From Microbacterium saccharophilum (GTDB lineage Bacteria; Actinomycetota; Actinomycetes; Actinomycetales; Microbacteriaceae), in assembly GCF_007992455.1 (NCBI RefSeq), contig NZ_BKAH01000010.1, positions 1 through 64,000 of the forward strand: 64,000 bases of DNA. Direction: 5' to 3'. The position numbers and the translations under genes were made by a program. A model generated the notes under the pieces. The model searched no databases and was not told where the DNA came from. It saw only the letters and a list, made by a program, of their open reading frames with translations. Below are positions 24,501 through 32,232 of the stretch, in pieces (positions within the stretch are counted from its first letter, which is position 1; each line of letters starts with the position of its first letter).

Positions 24501-25079
24501 GCGCAGGGCGTAGACGGGGTGCAGGTCGCGCACGGCGTGGGTGGAGACGGTGCCGTCGCCCAGCAGCAGCTCCACGCATTCCGACCGGGGCACGCCCAGT
24601 CGATCGAGCTGGTCGGCGTATGCCGCGAGCTGCATGAGCGCGGTCACGCGGGCGTGCCGTGCGAGCTTGGTGTCCTGCACGATCCAGCTGCCGTCCTCAT
24701 CGCGCACGAGGAAGTCGGCGAACCCGACGAACTCCTCCGTCGCGAACGCGGCCTGGTACACGACGGCCGCGTTCGAGGCGAGCGCCTCCCCGGTCAGCGC
24801 GACGGCGCGAGCGAGGCCCTCGGCATCCGAGGACCGCGTCTCGGGGATCTCGATGACGCCGTCCGGGAACCGCTCGCGGTAGGCCGCGAGGACCCGAAGC
24901 TCATGCTGCGTGCCGAGCCGCCCGGCGCGCTCCAGCGTCAGGTCCTCGGGGTCTTCGACGGGGGCGACCCGCCCGAGCTTCGCGTCGATCGCCCGCAGCC
25001 ACGCGAATTCGCATTCGGCGGCGGCTTTGAGATCGCTCGCGCTCCAGACGATCCGGCCTTCGTCCTCGATGTATCGCAT
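21561..25079 (-). CDS. TM0106-family RecB-like nuclease fused to a DNA2/UPF1-type helicase
   Basis: 1172-aa protein. The N-terminal third resembles RecB-type nucleases of the TM0106 family (start RIVWSASDLKAAAECEFAWL, later FVGFADFLVRDEDGSWIVQD). A middle RNase-H-like segment begins at DLFFDFEGDPL (near residue 348), with a late aspartate in YNRYDCVSTRRL. The C-terminal third is an SF1 helicase, with Walker A VQGPPGTGKT near 795, Walker B LLVIDEAGQ and motif V/VI in VDRFQGQE and NVGVSRA. It probably processes DNA or RNA ends. GGAAGGGGAA precedes the ATG. It stands alone. Confidence 0.87.
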   Translation of the reverse strand: MRYIEDEGRIVWSASDLKAAAECEFAWLRAIDAKLGRVAPVEDPEDLTLERAGRLGTQHELRVLAAYRERFPDGVIEIPETRSSDAEGLARAVALTGEALASNAAVVYQAAFATEEFVGFADFLVRDEDGSWIVQDTKLARHARVTALMQLAAYADQLDRLGVPRSECVELLLGDGTVSTHAVRDLHPVYALRRARLRALIADRDLAAGAAGAAIAWGDDRGALRVIACGRCPTCDLEVIAHRDLLLVAGMRPVQRERLRAAGIRTIDDLTTADAQPARMSADTFANLRTQARLQVASPAGGIVAIAPADPPTPRDASDGEKTPPPVPTFEVVFPKALGALPRPDHGDLFFDFEGDPLYTEGGTPQWGIDYLFGWVDTRDVYSSLWAHSFADERRALEDFLDLVALRRAQHPGMHIYHYAPYEPTHLLAMAARHGVRERDVDRLLRDGVFVDLYPIVRRALRVGSRSYSIKKLEPLYMGADVRTSDVQRGDDSIVKYVEARSHAEAGDDTSAQRILDDLADYNRYDCVSTRRLRDWLVDRAREAQLRPSLEPDADERAYEPSPRAETLSRLAAAVDDEQQSAALRLGSAAIDYYPREAKTFWATHFLRLREPVTVWEDTRDVVVIDRDRCRILTDWHLPEGARAIRRIVELRGEVAPGTRLSVDASPYAVYELPAPFPVETNPRWIHTARSVRIVDVLDDGVIVEENAIQGFTWAELPVALTPAAPPQAGSQQAAIDEWADGVIQATPAFPADPATDLLLRRPPRTGSGALARGGDDDVADIVRTLADLDRSYLAVQGPPGTGKTYVGSHVVARLVRERGFRVGVVAQSHAVVEHMLDRIVEAGVPRAQVAKAPKGPATGSESFTVIAKNAMAAYIADQPAGFVVGGTAWDLSHGGRIARRSLDLLVIDEAGQFSLASTIAVSVAAQRLLLLGDPQQLPQVSQGTHPEPVDTSALGWVMDGAAVIPPDRGYFLAQTRRMRPEVAAPVSQLSYEGKLAAHECTARRRLAGVAPGVIPVPLTHVGNATQSPEEAEVVVGLVRDLVGSAWTPDADAAPRPLTAADIIIVTPYNAQQVLVEEALAAAGFADVPVGTVDRFQGQEAAVAIVSLAASSGRDAPRGLEFLLLQNRLNVGVSRAMHTAYVVYSTGLLDDLPRTPDGVARLSAFARLVGAA

Positions 25080-25097
25080 GTTCCCCTTCCGGAATCG

Positions 25098-25103
25098 ACA
25101 CTA
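25098..25103 (-). promoter_or_regulatory. -10 box of nuclease-helicase gene (TAGTGT)
   Basis: TAGTGT lies 18 bases before the ATG, with a good RBS in between, so this gene is leadered unlike many neighbours. Confidence 0.45.
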
Positions 25104-25161
25104 GCCGCGGCCGCCGACAGCGGCTCTGCCGGGGACCGGCCGCACCTGACAGACTGGGGAA

Positions 25162-27258
25162 ATGAGCACGTCACCACCGTTCGAGAGCGCCTACCGGCAC
25201 GGGTACGCGCGGGTCGCGGCCTGCACGATCCCCGTCGCCATCGCCGACCCGCAGGCGAACGCGGATGCCGTCCTCACCGCCGCGCGCGATTCCCATGACG
25301 ACGGTGTCGCCGTCGCCGTGTTCCCGGAGCTGTGTCTCACCGGCTACTCGATCGAGGACCTCGTCATGCAGGATCCGGTGCTCGAGGCCGTCGAGGCGGC
25401 GCTGCTGCGCATCGCCCGGGAGTCCGAGGACCTGCGCACCCTGCTCGTCGTCGGGGCGCCGCTGCGCCACGGCAACCGACTCTACAACTGCGCCGTCGTC
25501 ATCCACCGCGGCGAGGTGATCGGCATCGCACCGAAGTCATACCTGCCCACCTACCGCGAGTTCTACGAGCACCGCTGGTACGCCGCCGGCGACGACCTGC
25601 GCGGCGAATGGTTCGACCGGGGCGAGCTGTCGGCCCCGTTCGGTCCCGACCTCATCTTCCAGGCCGTCGACCTGCCCGACCTCCGCGTGCACGCCGAGGT
25701 GTGCGAGGACTTCTGGGTGCCGGTGCCGCCGTCCTCCCGTGCCGCCCTGGCGGGCGCCACGGTGCTCGCGAACCTGTCCGGCAGCCCCATCACGATCGCC
25801 CGCGCCGAGGACCGCAAGACGCTGTGCCTGTCGCAGTCGATGCGCTGCCTGTCGGCGTACGTCTACGCCGCCGCAGGGCAGGGGGAGTCGACCAACGACG
25901 TGTCGTGGGACGGCCAGACGATGATCTACGAGATCGGGAACCTCCTGGCCGAGACCGAGCGCTTCCCCGACGGCCCGCGCCGCGCGGTGGCCGACATCGA
26001 CCTCGACCGCATCCGCCAGGATCGCCTCCGCCAGGGCACGTTCGACGACAACCGCCGGTCGCTCGGCATCCGCACCGAGACGATCGACGCGGACTTCCGC
26101 ACGGTGTCGTTCACGCTCGACCCGCCGACCGGCGACATCGGGCTGCGCCGCCCCGTCGACCGCTTCCCGTTCGTGCCCGACGACCCGGGACGCCTGGACC
26201 AGGACTGCTACGAGGCGTTCAACATCCAGGTGTCGGGCCTCGAGCAGCGGATGCGGGCCATCGGCTCCCCGAAGCCGGTCATCGGCGTCTCCGGCGGCCT
26301 GGACTCCACGCACGCGCTCCTCGTGGTGGCGCGCGCCATGGATCGGATGGGGAGGCCGCGCAGCGACATCCTCGCCTATACGATGCCGGGATTCGCGACG
26401 AGCGAGCACACGAAATCCAACGCCATCGCCCTCGCGGAGGCCATCGGCGCGACCATCTCGACGATCGACATCCGTCCGACGGCGACGCAGATCCTGGAAG
26501 GGATCGGCCACGCCTTCGCCGATGGGGAACCGGTCTACGACGTCACCTTCGAGAACGTGCAGGCCGGCGTCCGCACCGATTTCCTGTTCCGGCTCGCGAA
26601 CCAGAACGGCGGCTTCGTCGTCGGCACCTCCGACCTGTCCGAGCTCGCGCTCGGCTGGGCGACCTACGGGGTCGGCGACCACATGAGCCACTACGCCGTC
26701 AACGCCGGCGTCCCCAAGACGCTCATCCAGCACGTCATCCGCTGGGTGATCGCGCACAGCTCCGACGAGGAGTCGGGGACGTCGCTGACGGATGCCGCGA
26801 AGGCGGTACTGCAGTCGGTGCTCGACACCGAGATCAGCCCCGAGCTCGTGCCCGCCGGCGAGGACGGGAAGACGCAGTCGACCGAGGACGCCGTCGGCCC
26901 GTACGCGCTGCACGACTTCACGCTGTTCCACGTGCTGCGCTACGGGCTGCGACCGTCGAAGATCGCGTTCCTCGCGGAGCACGCCTGGTCCGACGCGGAT
27001 GCCGGAGCCTGGCCTCCGGGATTCCCCGCGGACGAGCACTACGCGTACGACCGCGCCGAGATCGTGCGGTGGCTGCAGGTGTTCCTGAAGCGCTACTTCG
27101 GGTTCGCCCAGTTCAAGCGCTCCGCGATCCCCAACGGACCCAAGGTCTCCGCCGCCGGGTCGCTGTCGCCGCGCGGCGACTGGCGCGCCCCATCGGACGG
27201 CAACGCGAACGCCTGGCTCGCCGAGCTGAAGGCGGCGCTGCCCGACCTCGTCGACTGA
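25162..27258 (+). CDS. nadE: Glutamine-dependent NAD+ synthetase
   Basis: 698-aa two-domain enzyme making NAD+ from deamido-NAD, ATP and glutamine. The N-terminal nitrilase-type glutaminase carries the Glu-Lys-Cys triad (VFPELCLTGYS near 54-64, PKSYLPTYREFYE near 128-140, HAEVCEDFWVP near 175-185). The C-terminal synthetase has the P-loop IGVSGGLDSTHALL near 374. This is the long actinobacterial form with an ammonia tunnel. A weak leaderless box (CAGACT) ends six bases before the ATG. Confidence 0.96.
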   Translation: MSTSPPFESAYRHGYARVAACTIPVAIADPQANADAVLTAARDSHDDGVAVAVFPELCLTGYSIEDLVMQDPVLEAVEAALLRIARESEDLRTLLVVGAPLRHGNRLYNCAVVIHRGEVIGIAPKSYLPTYREFYEHRWYAAGDDLRGEWFDRGELSAPFGPDLIFQAVDLPDLRVHAEVCEDFWVPVPPSSRAALAGATVLANLSGSPITIARAEDRKTLCLSQSMRCLSAYVYAAAGQGESTNDVSWDGQTMIYEIGNLLAETERFPDGPRRAVADIDLDRIRQDRLRQGTFDDNRRSLGIRTETIDADFRTVSFTLDPPTGDIGLRRPVDRFPFVPDDPGRLDQDCYEAFNIQVSGLEQRMRAIGSPKPVIGVSGGLDSTHALLVVARAMDRMGRPRSDILAYTMPGFATSEHTKSNAIALAEAIGATISTIDIRPTATQILEGIGHAFADGEPVYDVTFENVQAGVRTDFLFRLANQNGGFVVGTSDLSELALGWATYGVGDHMSHYAVNAGVPKTLIQHVIRWVIAHSSDEESGTSLTDAAKAVLQSVLDTEISPELVPAGEDGKTQSTEDAVGPYALHDFTLFHVLRYGLRPSKIAFLAEHAWSDADAGAWPPGFPADEHYAYDRAEIVRWLQVFLKRYFGFAQFKRSAIPNGPKVSAAGSLSPRGDWRAPSDGNANAWLAELKAALPDLVD

Positions 27259-27261
27259 GCG

Positions 27262-27849
27262 TCAGGCGGTGGGCAGCAGACCGTAGGCCAGCGTGATGAC
27301 CCATCCGTCGCGCGAGGCATCGACGAGGCCGTACTTCATGGTCCGGTCGGGCAGCCAGCCGCGGTGCCGGCCGGCATCCAGACGCACGTGGTCGGGGGCG
27401 ACCCGCACACCGCGACCGTCGGCCTCGAGGACGGCCTGCACACACACCCAGTGGTGCAGGAGGTCGCTCATGTTGTTCTCGTCGAAGAGGTGGGAGTGCT
27501 TCTTCATCTGCCGCACGTCCGCGTCCTCGGGGTGCAGGTCGCGGATGTCGATGCCCAACGGCAGCCCGGGATCGCAGATCGCGACGACGGTCGCGGCGCG
27601 GTAGCTCGCCGTCACGATCGCGATCGGGAGTTCAGCCCCGTCGCGGAAGGCGATGAGCCGCGTGTGGTAGCCGAAGCCGCGGGGCGCCTCGCGCTCGATC
27701 TTGATGTCGCTGGGCTCGCACCGCAGCCGGGTGGCGACGAGCTCCTTCGCGATGATGCGGCGGCGGTCGTGCACGGTGGTGCCCGGATCCCACCCGAGCC
27801 GCGCCGAGATGCCCTCGGGAGTGTCCAGAAGAACCGTCTGCAGAGTCAT
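27262..27849 (-). CDS. 4'-phosphopantetheinyl-transferase-like protein, key residues altered
   Basis: 195-aa protein whose C-terminal half looks like the Sfp superfamily: LGIDIRDLHPED resembles the GID/GVDVE metal motif, and HHWVCVQAVLEADGRGVRV resembles the W-KEA-K-G helix. In active enzymes the second motif residue after D and the KE pair matter for metal binding and catalysis; here they read R, and V with Q. It may be an inactive or specialised member. The ATG at 27849 has GAGGGAGAGAC upstream. It is convergent with nadE, three bases away. Confidence 0.6.
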   Translation of the reverse strand: MTLQTVLLDTPEGISARLGWDPGTTVHDRRRIIAKELVATRLRCEPSDIKIEREAPRGFGYHTRLIAFRDGAELPIAIVTASYRAATVVAICDPGLPLGIDIRDLHPEDADVRQMKKHSHLFDENNMSDLLHHWVCVQAVLEADGRGVRVAPDHVRLDAGRHRGWLPDRTMKYGLVDASRDGWVITLAYGLLPTA

Positions 27850-27944
27850 GTCTCTCCCTCGTCCGACCTTCCCCCATCTTGGCCCAACTGGGCCGCCGAG
27901 GGGGAGCCGCGCCGGCCGTGCGTAACCCCTGGGAGAATGGCGGA

Positions 27945-28502
27945 GTGAAACTGCTGGTCGCCGCCCTCGAGTCCGAACTGTCCGCATTCCCGCATACGCT
28001 CGACGGATTCGACCGCCTTGTCACCGGTCCCGGCAAGCTGCAGGCCACCCACGCGCTCACGCGCGCCCTCCATGCCGGCGCGTACGACGAGGTCCTCGTC
28101 GTCGGCACGGCGGGAGCGGTCGACCGCAAGACGACGGGTGTCCACGAGGTGACCGCCGCGATCCAGCACGACGTGTCGGACATCGACGGCATCGCCGGTC
28201 AGCACGTCTCGCTGCCGTCGCAGGTGACGACCGGCGCCGCCGGCGGCGCGATCATCGCGACGGGCGACCATTTCGTCGACGACGCGGCGACGGTCGCGGC
28301 GATCCGTGCCCTCGGAGGCACGCTCGTCGACATGGAGACCTACGCCTACATCTGGGTCGCCGGACAGTTCGGGGTGCGCATCCGGGTGCTCAAGGCGGTG
28401 TCGGACAACGCCCAGGACGACGCGATCACCGACTGGCGCGCCGCGGTCGCCGCGTGCAGCGTGCAATTGCGCGACCGCGTGCGCGAGCTCTACGGAGTCT
28501 GA
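27945..28502 (+). CDS. Nucleosidase/phosphorylase-superfamily protein (MTA/SAH nucleosidase-like)
   Basis: 185-aa member of the PNP/UDP family. VGTAGAVDRK near residues 56-65 is the base-site start, TGDHFVDD near 106 is conserved, and LVDMETYAYIW near 127 gives the ribose-binding Met-Glu; D161-like DNAQDDAITDW supplies the proton donor region. It is shorter than typical MTA/SAH nucleosidases (about 230 aa). It probably cleaves N-glycosidic bonds in nucleosides. The start is a GTG with GGCGGA close by. Confidence 0.8.
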   Translation: MKLLVAALESELSAFPHTLDGFDRLVTGPGKLQATHALTRALHAGAYDEVLVVGTAGAVDRKTTGVHEVTAAIQHDVSDIDGIAGQHVSLPSQVTTGAAGGAIIATGDHFVDDAATVAAIRALGGTLVDMETYAYIWVAGQFGVRIRVLKAVSDNAQDDAITDWRAAVAACSVQLRDRVRELYGV

Positions 28503-28545
28503 GCGCGCCTGGCGCGGGACGACGTTCGGCGGCTCGTGGGCCTGT

Positions 28546-28725
28546 TCAGTCCTCGCTCCGGCGGAACAGCATCCGGATGACGAGGAAGACCACCACCGCC
28601 ACGATCGCGACCATGCCGAGCTTGGCGATGAGCCATGCGAGCTTGAAGATCACGTCGACGAGGAACCAGGCGATGACGACGGCGACGATGACGCCGACGA
28701 CCGTCCAGAGGCTGCTGCGGGTCAT
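28546..28725 (-). CDS. Small two-helix membrane protein
   Basis: 59-aa protein not assignable to a named family. Two hydrophobic helices are clear: VVGVIVAVVIAWFLVDVIF near residues 9-27, and AIVAVVVFLVIRMLF near 40-54. Short charged ends (MTRSSLW and RRSED) follow the pattern of a small inner-membrane protein. TAGGCT ends six bases before the ATG without an RBS, so it is probably leaderless. It lies between the nucleosidase 3' end and repeat array A. Confidence 0.75.
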   Translation of the reverse strand: MTRSSLWTVVGVIVAVVIAWFLVDVIFKLAWLIAKLGMVAIVAVVVFLVIRMLFRRSED

Positions 28726-28731
28726 ACCCCC

Positions 28732-28737
28732 AGCCTA
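28732..28737 (-). promoter_or_regulatory. Leaderless -10 box of small membrane protein (TAGGCT)
   Basis: TAGGCT ends six bases before the ATG at 28725. Confidence 0.55.
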
Positions 28738-28797
28738 GGAGAAGGGCGGAGCTCGTCCGCCCGCGGCGGGCGCGGGCGGCGCGGCTACGCCTTCGCT

Positions 28798-29137
28798 CGC
28801 GCCGAAATGCGGGTGCGAACGCCCTCCACCCACGATTCGGCGCGGGTCGATTTCCAACACCGGACTCGCCCGCGCCGAAGTGCGGGTGCGGGGCCCCTCC
28901 ACCCACCATTCGGCGCGGATCAATTTCCAACGCCGGCCTCGCCCGCGCCGAAGTGCGGGTCCGAAGGCCCTCGACCCGCCATTCGGCGCGGATCAATTTC
29001 CAACGCCGGCCTCACCTGCGCCGAAGTGCGGCTCCGAAGGCCCTCGACCCGCCATTCGGCGCAGATCAACTTCAACGCCGAGCCTCGCCCGCGCCGAAGT
29101 GCGGGTGCGAAGGCCCTCGACCCGCCATTCGGCGCGG
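28798..29137 (-). repeat. Array A: five 73-bp tandem units of the palindromic repeat
   Basis: Units begin at 28798, 28871, 28944, 29017 and 29090, an exact 73-base period. Each has a palindrome of about 48 bases (CGCGCCGAAGTGCGGGT ... ACCCGCCATTCGGCGCG) and a 25-base spacer with ATCAATTTCCAACGCC. The arms differ by a conserved two-base swap (GT against TG). The first unit is most diverged. Relative to arrays B-D it is inverted. It occupies most of the 507-base gap between sbcC and the small membrane gene, which has no coding signal otherwise. Confidence 0.95.
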
Positions 29138-29232
29138 ATCAACGCGGTGTGACGGCACGGCGCGGCGCGGCCTCACCCGCCCCAGGGCGGGCCGCCCGCC
29201 GTGGCCCACCGAAGCAGCCGCCGAGTGTCTGG

Positions 29233-32232
29233 CTACGGCGTCGGGTACGACCCCGGGACGGCGACGTCCTGACGGATGACGCTCGGGCCCTCCGGGGTCG
29301 CCGTGACGACGAGCTGTGCGGGGAGCTGCTCCTTCATGGCCTCGACGTGACTGATGACGCCGACGGTCCGGCCGCCGGCGCGCAGCTCGTCCAGCGTGCG
29401 CATCGCGAGGTCGAGGGTCTCGGGGTCGAGTGAGCCGAAGCCCTCGTCGACGAACAGGGTGTCGAGCCGAAGCCCGCCGGCGCGGTTCGTCACGACCTCG
29501 GCGAGGCCGAGCGCGAGGGCCAGGGATGCCAGGAAGGTCTCGCCTCCGGAGAGGGACTGCGGCGAGCGGCGGAGACCGGTGTGCGCGTCGAGCACCTCGA
29601 TGCCGAGCCCCGACGCCGCGTTGCGGGCCTGCCGCGCGTCCGAGTGGTGCAGCGAGTACCGTCCCGCCGACATCTCGGCGAGGCGGAGGGTCGCCGCCGC
29701 GACGATCTCCTCGAGCTCGGCCGCGAGCACGAAGGTCTCGAGGTCCATCTTCATCGTGTTGGGCGCCCGGCCAGCGACGGTGTCGGCGAGGCGTGTGATG
29801 GCCGCGGCCTCGTCGGCGATCGCGGCGACGTCGGCGTAGGCGGCATCCGTCTGCACGAGGAGGTCGCGGAGCCGGTCGGCGGCGTTCTGCGCGTCCCGCT
29901 GCGCCGCGATCGCGGCGGCGCGCGCGGTGTCGGCGGCCGTCGCCGCAGCCTCGGATGCCGCCAGGTCGGGCGGGTCGACGAGGTCGATGCTCTCGAGCTC
30001 GAGGGCGAGGAGGCGTGCGCGGATCGCGGCCAGGGCCGCCGCGTGCGCCGAGAGCCGCGTGTCCACCGCGGCTCGCTCGGGCGGGTCGAGCAGCGCGTCG
30101 GCGGCCGCGACGGCCGAGTCGAACACGGAGCCGGCGAGGCCGGCGTCGCGGTCGGCCACGGCGGTCGCGAGGGCTCGTTCCTGCTCTGCGGCCCGCTCGC
30201 GGGCGGCGAGGCAGTCGCGCGCGAGGTCTCGGCGGCCGCGGGCCTCGGCCACGCGCGCGGCGACGGTGTCGTGGGTACCGCGGGCCGCGCGCACGTCGGC
30301 GCGGAGCGCGTCGGCGGTGGCCTGGAGCCCTGCGACGGCGGCCCGATCCTCCGCCAGCCGCGCGTCCAGCGCCGCGCGCTCCGCCCGCGCGGCAGCGTCG
30401 AGGTCGTCGAGTTCGGTGAGCTGCGCGTCGAGGAGCCTGACACGGTCGTGCGCCTCCTCGGCCGACCGCAGATCTGCCTCGGCGGCGGTGAGCTGCACGG
30501 CGAGCTCGTCGACGACGCCGCCTCCGGCGCGGGCGTTCGCGTCGGCGAGGCGGTCGCGGGCCGCCCGGGCGGCGTCCCCCGCCGTGCGCGCGGCCTCCGC
30601 GGCAGCATCGCGCGCCGCTTCCGCTGTGGTGAGGTCGTCGTCGGTGACGGGCTCCGTGGCTGCCGCCGCCGGATGCGGGTGTTCGAGCGATCCGCAGACG
30701 CTGCACGGCTCGCCGTCCAGGAGCTGGGCGGCGAGCTCCCCCGCGTGGCCGGCCAGGCGGCGCTGCAGGAGGAGCGTGACGGCGTCCGCCGCGTTGCCGG
30801 ACTCGGCGCTGCGGCGCGCGTACTCGAGGTCGGCGCGCGCGGCGGCCTCCGCGAGCCCGACGGCCTCCTGCGCCGCCGCGAGCCGCGCGCGCAGCGCGTC
30901 CCGGCGGTCCTGAAGATCGGTCAGGCGCGCGGCGACGGCCGCATCGGCCCGACGCTGGGCGGTCAGCCGGTCCCGCTCGGCCGGCACGAGCGCCCGCTGC
31001 TCGTCGAGCGTCGCGATGTCCTGCGCGCGCGACGCGACCTCCGCCTCCCGCGCTGCGAGGTCGGCCTCGACGCGGACGAGGTCACGCTCGGCCTCTTCGG
31101 CCGCACCCCAGAGGGCGAGGTCACCGGTGAGCGCCTCGAGCACGGCGTCGAGGTCATCGGCCGCGTCGCCGCCGGCGGCGATCCAGTCCGCATCCGCCTG
31201 GGCGCGCGCGGCTGTCGCGGCCGCCGCCGCCGCTTCGGCGCGGGTCGCCGCCGCGAGGGTCGCGCGCAGCGCCTCGGCCGCGAGCGCACGCTCGAGCCGC
31301 GCGCGCTCGTCGGCCATGCGCGGCGCGTCGTCCTCCAGTCGGGTGAGCTCCGCCCGCGCCGCGACGAGTTCGCCGAGCGTCTTGGCCTGGGCGACGAGCG
31401 CCGCGTGCGCGTCCGCGGCGGCCGCCGCGGCGGCATCCGTGCGCTCTCGCTCGGTCGCCTGCTGCTCGACCTGGTACTCCGCGCGCTGCAGGGCGAGGTC
31501 GGCGGCTTCGCGCCGGGCCGAGAGGTCGAGTCCGTCGGGCCGGTCGCCGCCGCCGAGCCCTCGCTCGTCGATGAGCCGCTCGGCGAGATCGAGGAGCGTG
31601 CCGGCACGCTCCCCGGCACCCTCCAGACGTCGCTGCGCCTGGCGTCGCCGCTCCTCGAGATCGTCCTTGTACTCCTCGAAGCGCCGCGTGCCGAAGAGGG
31701 TCCGCAGCAGGGTCTGCCGTTCGCCGGGCGAGGCGAGCAGGAAGCGGGAGAACCGGTTCTGGGCGAGCAGGATGACCTGCTGGAACTGCTGGGCGTTCAG
31801 CCCCAGGATGCCGTCGAGCAGCAGCGCGACATCGCGCGGCTTCGCGGCGCGTCCCACCCAGACGCCGTCCACCAGCTCCTCGAGCTCCGCGCGGGTCGGT
31901 TCCGTGGTCACGCCGCCGCCGCGCTTGGCGGGACGGTCGTACTCCGGGGCGCGGGCGACGCGCCACCGGGTGTCGCCGACCGTGAACTCGAGGCGCACCT
32001 CGGTGGGATCGCCGAGCGCGCAGTGGTCGCTGCGCAGCCGGCGCTCGCCGCCGTCGTACCGCGGCACGGAGCCGTACAGCGCGAAGCTCACGCCGTCGAG
32101 GATGCTGGATTTGCCGGCGCCCGTGCGTCCGGAGATGAGGAAGACTCCGTCGCCGCAAAACGCGTCGAAGTCGACGGTCTGGGTCACGCGGAACGGCCCG
32201 AACCCGGTGAGCTCGAGGCGGTGCAGCTTCAC
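29233..32232 (-). CDS. sbcC: Exonuclease subunit SbcC (Rad50-like ATPase)
   Basis: 999-aa SMC-like ATPase that works with SbcD to cut DNA hairpins and blocked ends. N-terminal Walker A is ISGRTGAGKSSILDG near residues 33-47, with Q-loop AQNRFSRFLL near 155. Long Ala/Arg/Glu-rich coiled coils flank a zinc hook (CSVC, near residue 513). The C-terminus has the ABC signature SLSGGETFLASLALALGLAE and Walker B TLFVDEGFGSLD. The GTG start overlaps the sbcD stop (GTGA). Its 3' end is 95 bases from repeat array A, whose long palindromes are the kind of DNA this complex attacks. Confidence 0.96.
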   Translation of the reverse strand: MKLHRLELTGFGPFRVTQTVDFDAFCGDGVFLISGRTGAGKSSILDGVSFALYGSVPRYDGGERRLRSDHCALGDPTEVRLEFTVGDTRWRVARAPEYDRPAKRGGGVTTEPTRAELEELVDGVWVGRAAKPRDVALLLDGILGLNAQQFQQVILLAQNRFSRFLLASPGERQTLLRTLFGTRRFEEYKDDLEERRRQAQRRLEGAGERAGTLLDLAERLIDERGLGGGDRPDGLDLSARREAADLALQRAEYQVEQQATERERTDAAAAAAADAHAALVAQAKTLGELVAARAELTRLEDDAPRMADERARLERALAAEALRATLAAATRAEAAAAAATAARAQADADWIAAGGDAADDLDAVLEALTGDLALWGAAEEAERDLVRVEADLAAREAEVASRAQDIATLDEQRALVPAERDRLTAQRRADAAVAARLTDLQDRRDALRARLAAAQEAVGLAEAAARADLEYARRSAESGNAADAVTLLLQRRLAGHAGELAAQLLDGEPCSVCGSLEHPHPAAAATEPVTDDDLTTAEAARDAAAEAARTAGDAARAARDRLADANARAGGGVVDELAVQLTAAEADLRSAEEAHDRVRLLDAQLTELDDLDAAARAERAALDARLAEDRAAVAGLQATADALRADVRAARGTHDTVAARVAEARGRRDLARDCLAARERAAEQERALATAVADRDAGLAGSVFDSAVAAADALLDPPERAAVDTRLSAHAAALAAIRARLLALELESIDLVDPPDLAASEAAATAADTARAAAIAAQRDAQNAADRLRDLLVQTDAAYADVAAIADEAAAITRLADTVAGRAPNTMKMDLETFVLAAELEEIVAAATLRLAEMSAGRYSLHHSDARQARNAASGLGIEVLDAHTGLRRSPQSLSGGETFLASLALALGLAEVVTNRAGGLRLDTLFVDEGFGSLDPETLDLAMRTLDELRAGGRTVGVISHVEAMKEQLPAQLVVTATPEGPSVIRQDVAVPGSYPTP

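Noticed and set aside
28758..28772. GC-only hairpin as terminator
   Set aside because: No T-run and it faces the start of the small membrane gene, not its end.
28798..29137. CRISPR array
   Set aside because: Repeats are 48-base palindromes with conserved, not unique, 25-base spacers; no cas genes are near.
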